NCBI GenBank assembly: GCA_900315285.1
Contig: OMYO01000019.1
Span: forward strand, 1 to 38,565
Direction of reading: 5' to 3'
From: an uncultured Eubacteriales bacterium
GTDB taxonomy: Bacteria; Bacillota; Clostridia; Oscillospirales; Acutalibacteraceae
Length of the DNA stretch: 38,565 bases
The notes under the pieces were generated by a model. The model did no database searches and was not told the DNA's origin. It saw nothing but the letters and a program-made list of their open reading frames with translations. Positions 1 through 8,382 of the stretch are shown here, in pieces. Each line of letters starts with the position of its first letter. Positions within the stretch are counted from its first letter, which is position 1. The position numbers were made by a program, and so were the translations under genes.

Positions 1-81
1 CCTGGCGTTTTTGGTTGTGGTAACTTAATTCTACCAAAAGGATGATCTATGGATCTTCTTTTTATTTAGTTGTTCAAGTTG

Positions 82-109
82 ATTCTACAATCTACCAATA
101 GAATATAAT
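82..109 (+). promoter_or_regulatory. Candidate murC promoter -10 and overlapping inverted repeat
   Basis: A perfect TATAAT lies at 104-109, about 30 bases before the murC start. No good -35 sits at the ideal distance; TTGATT at 79-84 is 19 bases away. An inverted repeat, ATTCTA (82-87) and TAGAAT (99-104), abuts the -10 and could be an operator. The rest of bases 1-140 shows no gene. The promoter is plausible and the operator is speculation. Confidence 0.4.
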
Positions 110-140
110 TGATTGAAATTATGTTTACGGAGGGTTTCCT

Positions 141-1532
141 TTGAATATTGACGAGGTACTGAAGAAAATCAAGCGGGTCCACTTTATTGGAATTGGCGGC
201 TCCGGCATGACTCCTCTGGCGGAGATCCTCATCAGCAACGGCTACACGCTGACCGGTTCCGACAACAACCCCGGGGACAATATTGATAAGCTCCGCTCCC
301 TGGGCGCGGAAATTGTCATGGGCCAAAAGGCCGAGAACATTGTGGAGCTGAAGCCGGAACTCATTGTCTACACGGCGGCAATACTGCCGGATAACCCGGA
401 ACTTGTGGCGGCTAAAGAGAGCGGAATTCCCTGTGCGGAGCGGGCGGTCCTGTTCGGTGCCATCTCCCGCATGTATGACAACTGCATCTGCATTTGCGGC
501 ACCCACGGCAAGACCACGACCACAGCCATGATGTCCCAGATCATGGTGGAGGCGGGAACCGACCCCACCCTCGTCATCGGCGGCCGTCTTCCCCTCATTG
601 ACAGCCACGGCCGTGCCGGAAAGTCCGAGACCATGGTGGCCGAGGCCTGTGAGTTCAAGGACCATTTCCTGACGCTCTCCCCGGACACGACCGTTGTCCT
701 GAATGTTGATGACGACCATATGGAGTATTTCAAGACCATGGACAACATGATTGCCTCCTATACGAAGTTCATCAATATGACAACCAATATTGTCATCTAC
801 AACGGGGACGACGAGAACACCTGCAAGGCTGTCACTAATGCAGACAGGCCGGAGGGAAAAAAGTTCATTACTTTTGGTCTGAAACCGGAAAATAATTACT
901 CTGCGGACAATATCACATTCAATCGCGGCGCATTTGCCGAGTTTGATGTCCTTCAGGATGGCAAGTTCCTGACCCATGTAAAACTGGGAATCCCCGGTAA
1001 ACACAATGTCTTTAACGCCCTCGGCGTCATTGCGGCTGCGGTGGAAAACGGCATCCGCACCGAGGACATTGAGAACTATATTGAGAACTTCCGCGGCGCC
1101 GGAAGACGGTTTGAGGTTCTGGGCGAATACAATGGCATCACCATTGCCGACGACTACGCCCATCACCCCACTGAGCTTACTGCAACGCTCAGCACCTGCA
1201 TGAAAATGGGCTATCACGCGGTCTGGGCCGTATTCCAGCCCTTTACATACTCCAGGACCTACATGCTCATGGACGACTTCGCAGAGGCCCTGAAAATTCC
1301 GGATCACTGTGTCATGACAAAAATCATGGGCTCCCGGGAGCGCAACGAGTGGGACGTCCACACATCCCAGCTGGCAGAGAAAATCCCCGGCAGCGTCTGG
1401 TTCAACACCTTTGACGAGGTCGTGGAATATGTCATGTCCCACGCGGAGAGCGGGGACCTCATCATCACCCTTGGCTGCGGTGACATCTACAAGGCCGCCA
1501 AGCAGATGGTGAAACTCTACAAGGAACAGTAA
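141..1532 (+). CDS. murC: UDP-N-acetylmuramate--L-alanine ligase MurC
   Basis: MurC is the cytoplasmic ATP-dependent ligase that adds L-alanine to UDP-MurNAc, the first amino acid of the peptidoglycan stem peptide. The 463-residue length fits the family. An N-terminal Rossmann-like domain has the HFIGIGGSGM motif at about residues 14-23. The ATP loop GTHGKTTTT is at 120-128, NVDDDHMEYF follows in the central domain, and the MurC-typical DDYAHHPTE is at about 337-345. The start is TTG at 141, six bases after a GGAGGG site (129-134). It heads a tight four-gene run; the next gene starts two bases after its stop. I see nothing missing in the catalytic motifs. Confidence 0.96.
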   Translation: MNIDEVLKKIKRVHFIGIGGSGMTPLAEILISNGYTLTGSDNNPGDNIDKLRSLGAEIVMGQKAENIVELKPELIVYTAAILPDNPELVAAKESGIPCAERAVLFGAISRMYDNCICICGTHGKTTTTAMMSQIMVEAGTDPTLVIGGRLPLIDSHGRAGKSETMVAEACEFKDHFLTLSPDTTVVLNVDDDHMEYFKTMDNMIASYTKFINMTTNIVIYNGDDENTCKAVTNADRPEGKKFITFGLKPENNYSADNITFNRGAFAEFDVLQDGKFLTHVKLGIPGKHNVFNALGVIAAAVENGIRTEDIENYIENFRGAGRRFEVLGEYNGITIADDYAHHPTELTATLSTCMKMGYHAVWAVFQPFTYSRTYMLMDDFAEALKIPDHCVMTKIMGSRERNEWDVHTSQLAEKIPGSVWFNTFDEVVEYVMSHAESGDLIITLGCGDIYKAAKQMVKLYKEQ

Positions 1533-1534
1533 TT

Positions 1535-1819
1535 ATGAAGAAGTACAAGGAATACACCGAAGAGGAGAAACCCCGCGGCCATCTGGACGAGAAGCTGAAA
1601 CGGCAGCTCATAGGACTGGTCATCATCCTCTTTATTGCATTTGTGGCGGCAGTAGCAGGAAGTATCTCTGTTGCACGGCAGCAGAGTGATGTCCCATGGG
1701 CATCCAATACGGAGACCATGCGCGCAACACAAGTCACCACTACAAGTGAGACGACAGCTACGACGAAACAGGCCGGGGCGTGGATCGCCCAGACCATTCA
1801 GACCCAGAACGCAGGTTAA
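1535..1819 (+). CDS. Small single-pass membrane protein, unknown function
   Basis: A 94-residue protein that I do not recognise. It has a charged N-terminus (about 1-24, rich in Lys and Glu), one hydrophobic segment at about 25-47, and a Ser/Thr/Gln-rich tail (about 48-94) that would lie outside the cell if the positive-inside rule holds. The ATG comes two bases after the murC stop, with AAGGAACAG inside the end of murC as a possible ribosome site. The acyl-CoA ligase start follows 14 bases after its stop, so it is almost certainly cotranscribed with both. The position suggests a cell-envelope role, which is inference only. Confidence 0.75.
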   Translation: MKKYKEYTEEEKPRGHLDEKLKRQLIGLVIILFIAFVAAVAGSISVARQQSDVPWASNTETMRATQVTTTSETTATTKQAGAWIAQTIQTQNAG

Positions 1820-1833
1820 AAGGAGTTCAATAC

Positions 1834-3573
1834 ATGGAAGATAACGCACCGCTCTATGAGGTGAGAAAATTCACTGATATCCGTGACATGCTGAATCAGA
1901 GCCTGTCGCTCTATCCCGACCGGCCCGCTTTTAAGCTCCGCAATGCAGAGGGAAAATATGAGCCCCGCTCCTACCGGGACTTTATTGCGGATGTCCGCGC
2001 CCTCGGCACCGGGCTCTGGAAACAGGGCTTCCACGGCGGAAAAATTGCCGTCATGGGTGTGAACTCCTATGAGTGGGGTCTTGCGTATCTTGCGACTATG
2101 AGCGGCCTTGGTGTCATTGTCCCAATAGACAAGGATCTTCCGTTTGACGACGTCAACAACATTCTCAACGTATCAGGGGCTGAGCTCCTTATCACAGATA
2201 AGAAAGGGCTTGCCAAGTTGAAACCGAGCAGGGACAGACTCCCGGCTGGCCTGAAGGTCATGAAGATGACCGACGAAATCAGTGAGGACGCTTCGCTCCT
2301 CTCCATGCAGAAGACCATGGAAGAGGGAAGAGCGCTCGTGGAAGCCGACGATCCTGTTTTCACCGAGTACTGGGAGAATCCCATTGACCCAAAGGCCATG
2401 GCGGTCATCATCTTTACGTCCGGCACATCGGGTATGGCAAAGGGAGTCATGCTTTCACAGGAGAACATCTGCTTTGACATCATGTCTGTCTGCAGTGTTG
2501 TCAGCATGACGCCGGATGACCAGCTGTTCTCCGTTCTTCCCATGCATCATACTTTTGAGTGTACTCTGGGTTTCATTGCGCCTATTTACTGTGGCGCATG
2601 TAATGCATTTTCGGACAGCGTTATGCGTATGGCCAGGGACATCCAGGCTGTTCAGCCGACGGTGTTCTTCGCAGTTCCCCTTATGCTGGAGAAGAGCCAT
2701 GACAAAATCGTAAAGACCGCCGAGAAGAGCAAGGGAGGAAAACTCTCCCTCTCTCTGGGCAAGGCCTTTGCCCGTGCATCGGATGCCATCGGCCTCAGCG
2801 TCAGTGACAAGGTGTTCCAGCAGATAACCCGCTCGTTCGGCGGCAAGCTCCGCCTGGTTATTGTTGGCGCCGCTGCCGTCCGCCCAGACGTTATCAAGGA
2901 CTTCAAGACGTTTGGTATTACGTCCTATGTGGGCTACGGTCTCACCGAGTGTGCCCCGCTTGTCTCCGGCAATAATGACGCCCTGTTTACTACAGACACC
3001 GTCGGAAAGCCAATCCCCGGCGTCGAGGTGAAAATCCTGGACCCCAACAGCAGCGGAATTGGAGAAATCATGGTCAAGGGTCCCAACGTCATGCTGGGCT
3101 ACTACCAGAATGAGGAGGAGACCAGCAAGGTCCTGGAGCCGGATGGCTGGCTCCACACCGGAGATCTGGGCAAGTTTGACAAGGACGGCAATATCCGGAT
3201 CACCGGACGCGCCAAAAATGTCATTGTCACCTCCAACGGAAAGAATGTCTATCCGGAGGAAATTGAGTACTATCTGAACCGCAACCCGTTCATCGCCGAG
3301 TCCATGGTCGTCGGAGACGAAAATGGAGATGAGGGCACGGTTGTCGGCGCCCGTATTTTCCCGGACGTCAAGGCCATCCGCGAATCCATGAAGGATGACC
3401 ATGAGCCCACCCAGGAAGAAATTCGCAAAACCATTGACAAGGTCGTCAAGGATATCAACAAGAAGCTCCCGGCGTACAAGAGCATCCAGGATTTTTACCT
3501 GCGGAGCTCGGAATTCGTCAAGACCACCACGGCGAAGATCAAGCGCTTTGCCGAGGAGAACAATAAGAAGTAA
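1834..3573 (+). CDS. Long-chain acyl-CoA synthetase (AMP-forming)
   Basis: A member of the ANL adenylate-forming family that would activate a fatty acid with ATP and join it to CoA. The phosphate loop TSGTSGMAKG begins at about residue 195, the A5-type motif YGLTECAP at about 368, GWLHTGDLG at about 438-446, and the hinge/lysine region GRAKNVIVTSNGKNVYPEE follows. This pattern is typical of FadD-like long-chain ligases. The chosen ATG at 1834 follows AAAAGGAG (1818-1825) and gives 579 residues. An upstream in-frame start at 1780 would overlap the previous gene and lacks a ribosome site. It sits third in the murC operon. Fatty-acid chain length and pathway (membrane lipid recycling or exogenous fatty acid use) cannot be read from the sequence. 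Confidence 0.88.
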   Translation: MEDNAPLYEVRKFTDIRDMLNQSLSLYPDRPAFKLRNAEGKYEPRSYRDFIADVRALGTGLWKQGFHGGKIAVMGVNSYEWGLAYLATMSGLGVIVPIDKDLPFDDVNNILNVSGAELLITDKKGLAKLKPSRDRLPAGLKVMKMTDEISEDASLLSMQKTMEEGRALVEADDPVFTEYWENPIDPKAMAVIIFTSGTSGMAKGVMLSQENICFDIMSVCSVVSMTPDDQLFSVLPMHHTFECTLGFIAPIYCGACNAFSDSVMRMARDIQAVQPTVFFAVPLMLEKSHDKIVKTAEKSKGGKLSLSLGKAFARASDAIGLSVSDKVFQQITRSFGGKLRLVIVGAAAVRPDVIKDFKTFGITSYVGYGLTECAPLVSGNNDALFTTDTVGKPIPGVEVKILDPNSSGIGEIMVKGPNVMLGYYQNEEETSKVLEPDGWLHTGDLGKFDKDGNIRITGRAKNVIVTSNGKNVYPEEIEYYLNRNPFIAESMVVGDENGDEGTVVGARIFPDVKAIRESMKDDHEPTQEEIRKTIDKVVKDINKKLPAYKSIQDFYLRSSEFVKTTTAKIKRFAEENNKK

Positions 3574-3585
3574 GGAGAAACTACT

Positions 3586-3867
3586 TTGCTGACCAGCGGA
3601 GATTTTACGATAAAGCTGCCCCGTTTCGACTACGTCGTGCAGCACAATGATTACTCCGGCAGCTTTGGGGCGTTCCGCTATAAGATGTATCCGGACAAAA
3701 AGGATGAGGACAACATCATCGTTGCCGCCGTCTACCGCGACCGCTGCTATGAGCTCGAGAAAGAGGAGGGACGTGTCGAGGAGGCACAGTTCCCGTATTC
3801 GGATGAGGGCGTGGACCAGGCGGAGGAGTGGATCATGGAGAAGTACAAGGCGTTTGCCGCCTCGTAA
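3586..3867 (+). CDS. Small conserved-looking cytoplasmic protein, unknown
   Basis: A 93-residue acidic protein with no signal peptide or membrane segment, which I do not recognise. It alternates short hydrophobic stretches with charged ones (for example EDNIIVAAVYRDRCYELEKEEG), consistent with a small alpha/beta fold. The start is TTG at 3586, eight bases after AAGGAG (3572-3577), which overlaps the end of the acyl-CoA ligase. It is the last gene of the murC operon, just before a terminator. The reading frame is supported by the good ribosome site and tight spacing. Confidence 0.68.
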   Translation: MLTSGDFTIKLPRFDYVVQHNDYSGSFGAFRYKMYPDKKDEDNIIVAAVYRDRCYELEKEEGRVEEAQFPYSDEGVDQAEEWIMEKYKAFAAS

Positions 3868-3881
3868 ATAGCTGAAAATAG

Positions 3882-3924
3882 AGGAGCTGTATCACTGGGA
3901 AGGTGGTGCAGCTCCTTAATTTTG
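3882..3924 (+). terminator. Intrinsic terminator of the murC operon
   Basis: AGGAGCTG (3882-3889) pairs with CAGCTCCT (3909-3916), with further partial pairing inside, followed by TTAATTTT. It lies 15 bases after the last operon stop codon. Confidence 0.8.
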
Positions 3925-3926
3925 AT

Positions 3927-4177
3927 GTTAGACCAAATTGATGGAAAATCCCAGTTTGGTCTGACGATTTGGCCCTTTCTCTGGGGCGATTTAGCCCCTC
4001 GTTAGACCATCTGCCCCTTTTTCTCTTAATTGGTCTAACTTTTCAACCCAAATCGGTTTAATATTTTAGACTGAATGAGGACTCACAGGCTGTTTGGTCT
4101 AACAAACCCTCGAAAACCAACCGAAAGTGGTCGGAATTGTCAGACTAAATCGCCCAAAAAATTGAGAAAGGTCTAAG
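3927..4177. repeat. Hairpin array, family A (four units, GTTAGACCAAA / TTTGGTCTAAC)
   Basis: Four inverted repeats. Left arms begin at 3927, 4001, 4065 and 4139; right arms begin at 3955, 4029, 4093 and 4167, so left-to-right distance is exactly 28 in each. Unit-to-unit steps are 74, 64 and 74. Unit 1 pairs 11 bases with one G-T; unit 2 pairs 9 bases; unit 3 pairs 10 bases with two G-T pairs, the kind of change that keeps an RNA stem; unit 4 is degenerate, with a core of about 5 pairs. Loops and spacers are mostly unrelated. The four units run directly into family B. No gene is convincing here. Confidence 0.88.
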
Positions 4178-4196
4178 TGGCTTTCGTCTGGAACTG

Positions 4197-4541
4197 GAAC
4201 TAGGACCATCGAGATCAAATTCTTGGATGTGGTCCTAGTTCTTTTTCTTGGAAAAGCAATTGTGCTGGGCAAACTAGGATCGCAACTGCCTGAAACCCTG
4301 CTCATGGTCCTAGTTTTTTCTCAAAGAAAAGCAGTTGTGCTGGGCAAACTAGGACCACAACTGCTCAAAACTCCACTTGCGGTCCTAGTTTTCGGCTCTT
4401 ATCGTGCTGAAATCAAAGGAAAACTAGGACCGAATACATGTTCAACTGGCATTCCGGTCCTAGTTCCCACTGCGCCCCGAGCCCAGAGCAAGAAGAAACT
4501 AGGACCACATCGGCGATTTCCACTCCCTGCGGTCCTAGTTC
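4197..4541. repeat. Hairpin array, family B (five units, AAACTAGGACC / GGTCCTAGTTT)
   Basis: Five inverted repeats. Right arms GGTCCTAGTT start at 4231, 4306, 4381, 4456 and 4531, exactly 75 bases apart. Left arms start at about 4197, 4271, 4346, 4421 and 4496. Stems are 10-12 pairs with loops of about 22-24 bases; unit 2 has a C-to-T change that is tolerated as a G-T pair. Spacers before units 2 and 3 are related to each other (AAAGCARTTGTGCTGGGC); the others differ. Because 75 is a multiple of three, reading frames stay open across the array and give a false 25-residue repeat protein. Function unknown. Confidence 0.92.
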
Positions 4542-4572
4542 CCACCATTCTCGGATCATAGCATAAAACGGA

Positions 4573-4597
4573 GGACGGCATCCCACGGATGCCGTCC
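4573..4597 (-). terminator. Intrinsic terminator of the lipoprotein gene
   Basis: A perfect 11-bp stem, GGACGGCATCC (4573-4583) with GGATGCCGTCC (4587-4597), loop CAC. Read on the minus strand it follows the lipoprotein stop by 12 bases and is followed by TCCGTTTTAT, a modest T tract. Confidence 0.75.
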
Positions 4598-4609
4598 CCA
4601 AAATCTTAT

Positions 4610-5251
4610 TTATTCACTTACCATCTGAAAACTATCCGAGAAGAACCTGGCCTGGTTGGCCTTGGCCGCATTGGCGTAGCCGTTGGCCATGGCAAAGTTC
4701 GCACCGGTGTCGGGATTCTTCAGCAGCGTCAGATATCCATACCAGTTCAGGTTGTGAAGCTTGTCATGGATGGCGACCGGGAATACATTGCGGATGTAGC
4801 CGGTCTCCGGGTCCGCCTTCGTAGAGAAGGCCTCGTCGTCCCGCATGGTGAAGGACAGATAGCTGGAAATTCCCAGCATGGCGGGGAGCATTTCCACGTT
4901 TCGCTCGCCCTCGGCGTGATCAATATTGCCTATTTCAAAGGCGTAGCAACCGTAGTTGCCGGGCTGGAACAGGCCGAAGCAGTGCTCATCCGGGTACCAC
5001 TCAAACTTGTGCTTCTTCAGGTCGTTGGCACTGTAGAGGGAGAAGTTGCCGGAGTCCTCCAGGTCGTTCTCGAAGGCGCGGGGGGCAAGGAATTCCGTGC
5101 CCGGAATGTCTGTGCACAACATATACTTCGATGCGTCGTAACTTTGCTCCGAGCTCTCGACTTTCCCGGCGCCGCAGGCACTGAGCACGCCGGCCAGGAG
5201 CACGACTGCAAGAAGGAGTGCCGTCAGGGAAAATACGTGATGATGGCTCAT
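4610..5251 (-). CDS. Putative secreted lipoprotein, unknown function
   Basis: A 213-residue protein with a type II signal peptide: a hydrophobic stretch at about 9-25 ending in the lipobox LSAC, so Cys26 would be lipidated and the rest anchored outside the membrane. The mature part (with LCTDIPGTEFLAP, FGLFQPGNYGCYAF and HNLNWYGYLTLLKNP) is not one I can assign to a family. The ATG at 5251 is preceded by GGAGG (5259-5263) at seven bases. It is transcribed alone from its own extended -10 promoter, divergent from lepA. The lipoprotein call is secure; the function is unknown. Confidence 0.85.
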   Translation of the reverse strand: MSHHHVFSLTALLLAVVLLAGVLSACGAGKVESSEQSYDASKYMLCTDIPGTEFLAPRAFENDLEDSGNFSLYSANDLKKHKFEWYPDEHCFGLFQPGNYGCYAFEIGNIDHAEGERNVEMLPAMLGISSYLSFTMRDDEAFSTKADPETGYIRNVFPVAIHDKLHNLNWYGYLTLLKNPDTGANFAMANGYANAAKANQARFFSDSFQMVSE

Positions 5252-5274
5252 CAGAACACCTCCAAATCCTCCTG

Positions 5275-5304
5275 ATTATACCATACGGGAGGCTGGTGGC
5301 ACAA
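5275..5304 (-). promoter_or_regulatory. Promoter of the lipoprotein gene (extended -10)
   Basis: On the minus strand, TTGTGC (5299-5304) is followed after 18 bases by TATAAT (5275-5280), preceded by TG at the extended -10 position. The predicted leader is only about 15-20 bases and contains the ribosome site. Confidence 0.6.
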
Positions 5305-5316
5305 CTTACGGAAGTA

Positions 5317-5325
5317 TGATAAAAT
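5317..5325 (+). promoter_or_regulatory. Candidate extended -10 promoter for lepA-hemW
   Basis: TGATAAAAT at 5317-5325 is an extended -10 (TGn plus TAAAAT) about 38 bases before the lepA ATG. No recognisable -35 is present at 17 bases; extended -10 promoters often lack one. It is back to back with the lipoprotein promoter. Confidence 0.45.
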
Positions 5326-5363
5326 AAACGGAAAACTTATGCGTAAAGGACGGAAGAGAAGGC

Positions 5364-7175
5364 ATGGCAGACTACAAGGAGCACATCCGGAATTTCTCCA
5401 TCATTGCCCACATTGACCACGGAAAATCGACCCTGGCCGACCGGCTTTTGGAGCTCACGGACTCGGTCTCCCAGCATGACATGGAGGAGCAGATCCTCGA
5501 CAACATGGACATTGAGCGCGAGCGCGGCATCACCATCAAGTCCCGCGCCGTCAAATTGGACTACCATGCAGATGACGGAGAGGTCTATGAACTGAATCTC
5601 ATAGACACCCCCGGCCATGTGGACTTCAACTATGAGGTCTCGCGTTCCCTCGCTGCCTGTGACGGGGCTGTTCTCGTCGTTGACGCCACTCAGGGAATTG
5701 AGGCGCAGACGCTTGCCAATACCTATCTCGCCCTGGACCATGACCTGGAAATCGTCCCGGTCATCAATAAGATCGATCTCCCTGCGGCCGACCCGGACCG
5801 GGTGGCCAAAGAGGTGGAGGACGTAATCGGCCTCGACTGTGAGGATGCACCGAGGGTCTCCGCCAAGACCGGTGAGAATGTGGAACAGGTACTGGAGCAG
5901 ATTGTTTACAACATTCCATCGCCCAAGGGAGACGAGAATGCGCCGCTTCGCGCCCTTATCTTTGACTCCATCTACGACAGCTACCGGGGCGTCATCGTCT
6001 ATATCCGCGTCGTAGACGGCTGCCTGCGCAGTGGGGATACCATTCGCATGATGGCATCCGGCGCCGAATTTCAGGTCGTGGAACTTGGATACATGCGGGC
6101 TACCTCGCTCGAAAAGCGGGACAGTCTGCGGGCCGGCGAGGTCGGCTATGTCATGGCCTCCATCAAAACCGTCTCTCAGGCCCGTGTCGGCGACACGGTC
6201 ACACTTGCCTCGAACCCCGCTGCAGAGGCCCTTCCGGGCTACCGCAAGGTCAACCCTATGGTGTTCTGTGGCGTGTACCCCGCAGACGGTGCGGACTATG
6301 AAAACCTGAAAGAGGCGCTGGAAAAGCTGGAGCTCAACGACGCATCGCTCTCCTTTGAGCCGGAGACCTCGGCCGCTCTCGGATTCGGTTTCCGCTGCGG
6401 TTTCCTGGGCCTTCTCCATATGGAGGTCATCCAGGAGCGGTTGGAGCGGGAGTACAATCTCGACCTCATCACGACTGTGCCGAGTGTTATCTACAAGGTC
6501 TACCTGACAGACGGCACCATGCAGGAAATCTCTAACCCCAGCAACTTCCCGGATCCGGGAATCATTGAGCGCACGGAGGAGCCCATCGCGGAGGCCCATA
6601 TCTTTGCGCCGCCGGACTATGTGGGTGCCATCATGGAGCTCTGCCAGGAGCGCCGTGGCGTCTTCAAGGACATGGAGTACATGGGGACGGACCGCGTGGA
6701 CATCCACTACGAACTCCCGCTGAACGAGATCATCTATGACTTCTTTGACGTCCTGAAGTCCCGCACCCGCGGTTACGCCTCTCTGGACTATGAGCTCAAG
6801 GGCTACAAGGACTCCGACCTCGTGAAAATTGACGTCCTGCTCAACGGCGACCGGGTGGATGCCCTCTCGTTCATCATTTTCCGCGATGAGGCCTATGCCC
6901 GCGGCCGCAAAATTGCCCAGAAGCTCAAGGAGAACATCCCCCGCCAGCTGTTTGAAATTCCCATCCAGATTGCTGTGGGCGGCAAGGTCATTGCCCGCGA
7001 GACCGTCAAGGCCCTGCGCAAGGACGTCCTTGCCAAGTGCTACGGCGGTGACATCTCCCGGAAGAAGAAGCTGCTCGAGAAGCAGAAAGAGGGTAAGAAG
7101 CGCATGCGCCAGTTCGGTGCGGTCGAGGTGCCCCAGGAGGCCTTCATGGCCGTCCTGAAGCTGGATGACGAATAA
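5364..7175 (+). CDS. lepA: Elongation factor 4 (LepA), ribosome back-translocase GTPase
   Basis: LepA/EF4 is a translational GTPase related to EF-G that acts on ribosomes and influences translation initiation and stalled elongation. The 603-residue length is normal. The GTP-binding motifs are clear: P loop AHIDHGKST at 15-23, switch region RGITIKS at 54-60, DTPGH at 81-85 and NKID at about 135. The LepA-specific C-terminal domain is present ([22 protein letters not shown], then [13 protein letters not shown]). The ATG at 5364 follows an AGAAGG ribosome site. Its stop codon overlaps the hemW start by one base (TAATG), so the two are translationally coupled. Confidence 0.97.
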   Translation: MADYKEHIRNFSIIAHIDHGKSTLADRLLELTDSVSQHDMEEQILDNMDIERERGITIKSRAVKLDYHADDGEVYELNLIDTPGHVDFNYEVSRSLAACDGAVLVVDATQGIEAQTLANTYLALDHDLEIVPVINKIDLPAADPDRVAKEVEDVIGLDCEDAPRVSAKTGENVEQVLEQIVYNIPSPKGDENAPLRALIFDSIYDSYRGVIVYIRVVDGCLRSGDTIRMMASGAEFQVVELGYMRATSLEKRDSLRAGEVGYVMASIKTVSQARVGDTVTLASNPAAEALPGYRKVNPMVFCGVYPADGADYENLKEALEKLELNDASLSFEPETSAALGFGFRCGFLGLLHMEVIQERLEREYNLDLITTVPSVIYKVYLTDGTMQEISNPSNFPDPGIIERTEEPIAEAHIFAPPDYVGAIMELCQERRGVFKDMEYMGTDRVDIHYELPLNEIIYDFFDVLKSRTRGYASLDYELKGYKDSDLVKIDVLLNGDRVDALSFIIFRDEAYARGRKIAQKLKENIPRQLFEIPIQIAVGGKVIARETVKALRKDVLAKCYGGDISRKKKLLEKQKEGKKRMRQFGAVEVPQEAFMAVLKLDDE

Positions 7176-8260
7176 TGGGTGCCCCGGTCGGACTCTATGT
7201 CCATGTGCCGTTCTGTGCCTCCAAATGTCCTTACTGTGACTTCTATTCGTTACGGACCCACGACTCCGCTTTCATGGAAGCCTACGCTGCAGCAGCCGAA
7301 CAGGTCATGGAGCAGTATGCAGAGGCGGGTCTTACAGCAGATTCCCTATACTTTGGGGGAGGCACCCCTTCGGTTCTCCCGCCAGAACTCTTCTCCCGTC
7401 TCTCCCGGCGGGCGATTCACCTCTTTTCCATTCCAGCGCACTCCGAAATCACCGTCGAGTGCAACCCCTCGTCGGACCTCGAGGAATTCCTTCCAGCGGC
7501 GGTCTCTGCTGGCGTGAACCGAATCTCTCTCGGCATGCAGTCTGCGGTTACCTCCGAGCGGAAGAAACTGGGGAGAAGGGCAGACACCGAACGGGTAAGC
7601 CAGTGCATCGCCCTGGCAAGGCAGGAGGGAGTGGAGAATATTTCCCTCGACATTATGCTGGGGGTTCCCGGGCAGACCATGGAAAGCCTGCAGCAGACAC
7701 TGCAGTTCTGCATTGATACTGGGGTTCCGCATATCAGCGCCTATATGCTGAAACTGGAAAAGGAGACGTTCTTCTTTAAGAACCGGGAGAAGCTGAATCT
7801 TCCGCCGGACGATATGGTCTCTGACATGTATCTTTTCACGGTGGAGACGCTGCGAGAGGCGGGGCTTCTTCAGTACGAAATCTCAAATTTTGCCCGGCCT
7901 GGGTACGAAGGAAGACACAATCTCAAGTATTGGCATTGCCAGGAGTATCTCGGTGTTGGGCCTGGGGCCCATTCCTATCTTTCCGGGAAGCGGTTTTTCT
8001 GGCCACGGAATCTGGATGGCTTTGTGGCAGGGGAGAAACCTGTGTCCGATGGGGATGGCGGTTCGAAAGAGGAGCAGTTTATGCTTGCCATGCGGCTCAC
8101 TGAGGGCTATTCTGGGTTTCTCACTCCTGCCATACAGGAGTACATCGCCCAGCCGGGAATGGAACAGTTTTTTCGATATGACGGGAGAAGCCTGAGCTTT
8201 ACGCCCCGGGGCTTCCTCCTCTCCAACTATCTGCTGTCTGAACTTATCGGACGACTGTAG
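7175..8260 (+). CDS. hemW: HemW-like radical SAM protein (heme chaperone / CPO-like)
   Basis: A radical SAM protein related to oxygen-independent coproporphyrinogen III oxidase; in several bacteria this subgroup acts as a heme chaperone rather than an oxidase. The FeS/SAM motif CASKCPYC has Cys14, Cys18 and Cys21, followed by DFYS. YFGGGTPS (SAM contact), LGVPGQT and GVGPGAHS are all present, as in HemW. The 361-residue length fits. The lepA-hemW order is common in Firmicutes. The start overlaps the lepA stop by one base. A true coproporphyrinogen oxidase cannot be wholly excluded, but the short length and missing extra N-terminal residues favour HemW. Confidence 0.93.
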   Translation: MGAPVGLYVHVPFCASKCPYCDFYSLRTHDSAFMEAYAAAAEQVMEQYAEAGLTADSLYFGGGTPSVLPPELFSRLSRRAIHLFSIPAHSEITVECNPSSDLEEFLPAAVSAGVNRISLGMQSAVTSERKKLGRRADTERVSQCIALARQEGVENISLDIMLGVPGQTMESLQQTLQFCIDTGVPHISAYMLKLEKETFFFKNREKLNLPPDDMVSDMYLFTVETLREAGLLQYEISNFARPGYEGRHNLKYWHCQEYLGVGPGAHSYLSGKRFFWPRNLDGFVAGEKPVSDGDGGSKEEQFMLAMRLTEGYSGFLTPAIQEYIAQPGMEQFFRYDGRSLSFTPRGFLLSNYLLSELIGRL

Positions 8261-8336
8261 GAAATCCCTGTAATTTTCCGAACGCCTTCCTTGCGCATTG
8301 GACCATACTGTGAGAAAATACTATTGATGCAATGGT

Positions 8337-8382
8337 GCTTCCCCAGCCGGACTCTGCCCGGCAGGGGAGGCTTTTGTTATTT
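8337..8382 (+). terminator. Intrinsic terminator after hemW
   Basis: A 14-position stem (8337-8350 with 8358-8371; one A-A mismatch and one T-G pair) is followed by TTTTGTTATTT. It ends only about 24 bases before the aminotransferase ATG, so it ends lepA-hemW transcription or, if a promoter lies upstream, could attenuate the next gene. Bases 8261-8336 otherwise show no gene or recognised riboswitch. Confidence 0.8.

Noticed and set aside
66..1442. 458-residue minus-strand reading frame opposite murC
   Set aside because: It mirrors codon bias of murC on the other strand; no ribosome site, no known family, and murC is certain. The same applies to other long antisense frames opposite lepA, the CrtI-like gene, dnaE and others.
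3927..4541. CRISPR array
   Set aside because: Repeats are short inverted arms that alternate in orientation; there is no constant direct repeat of 23 bases or more, and no cas gene nearby.
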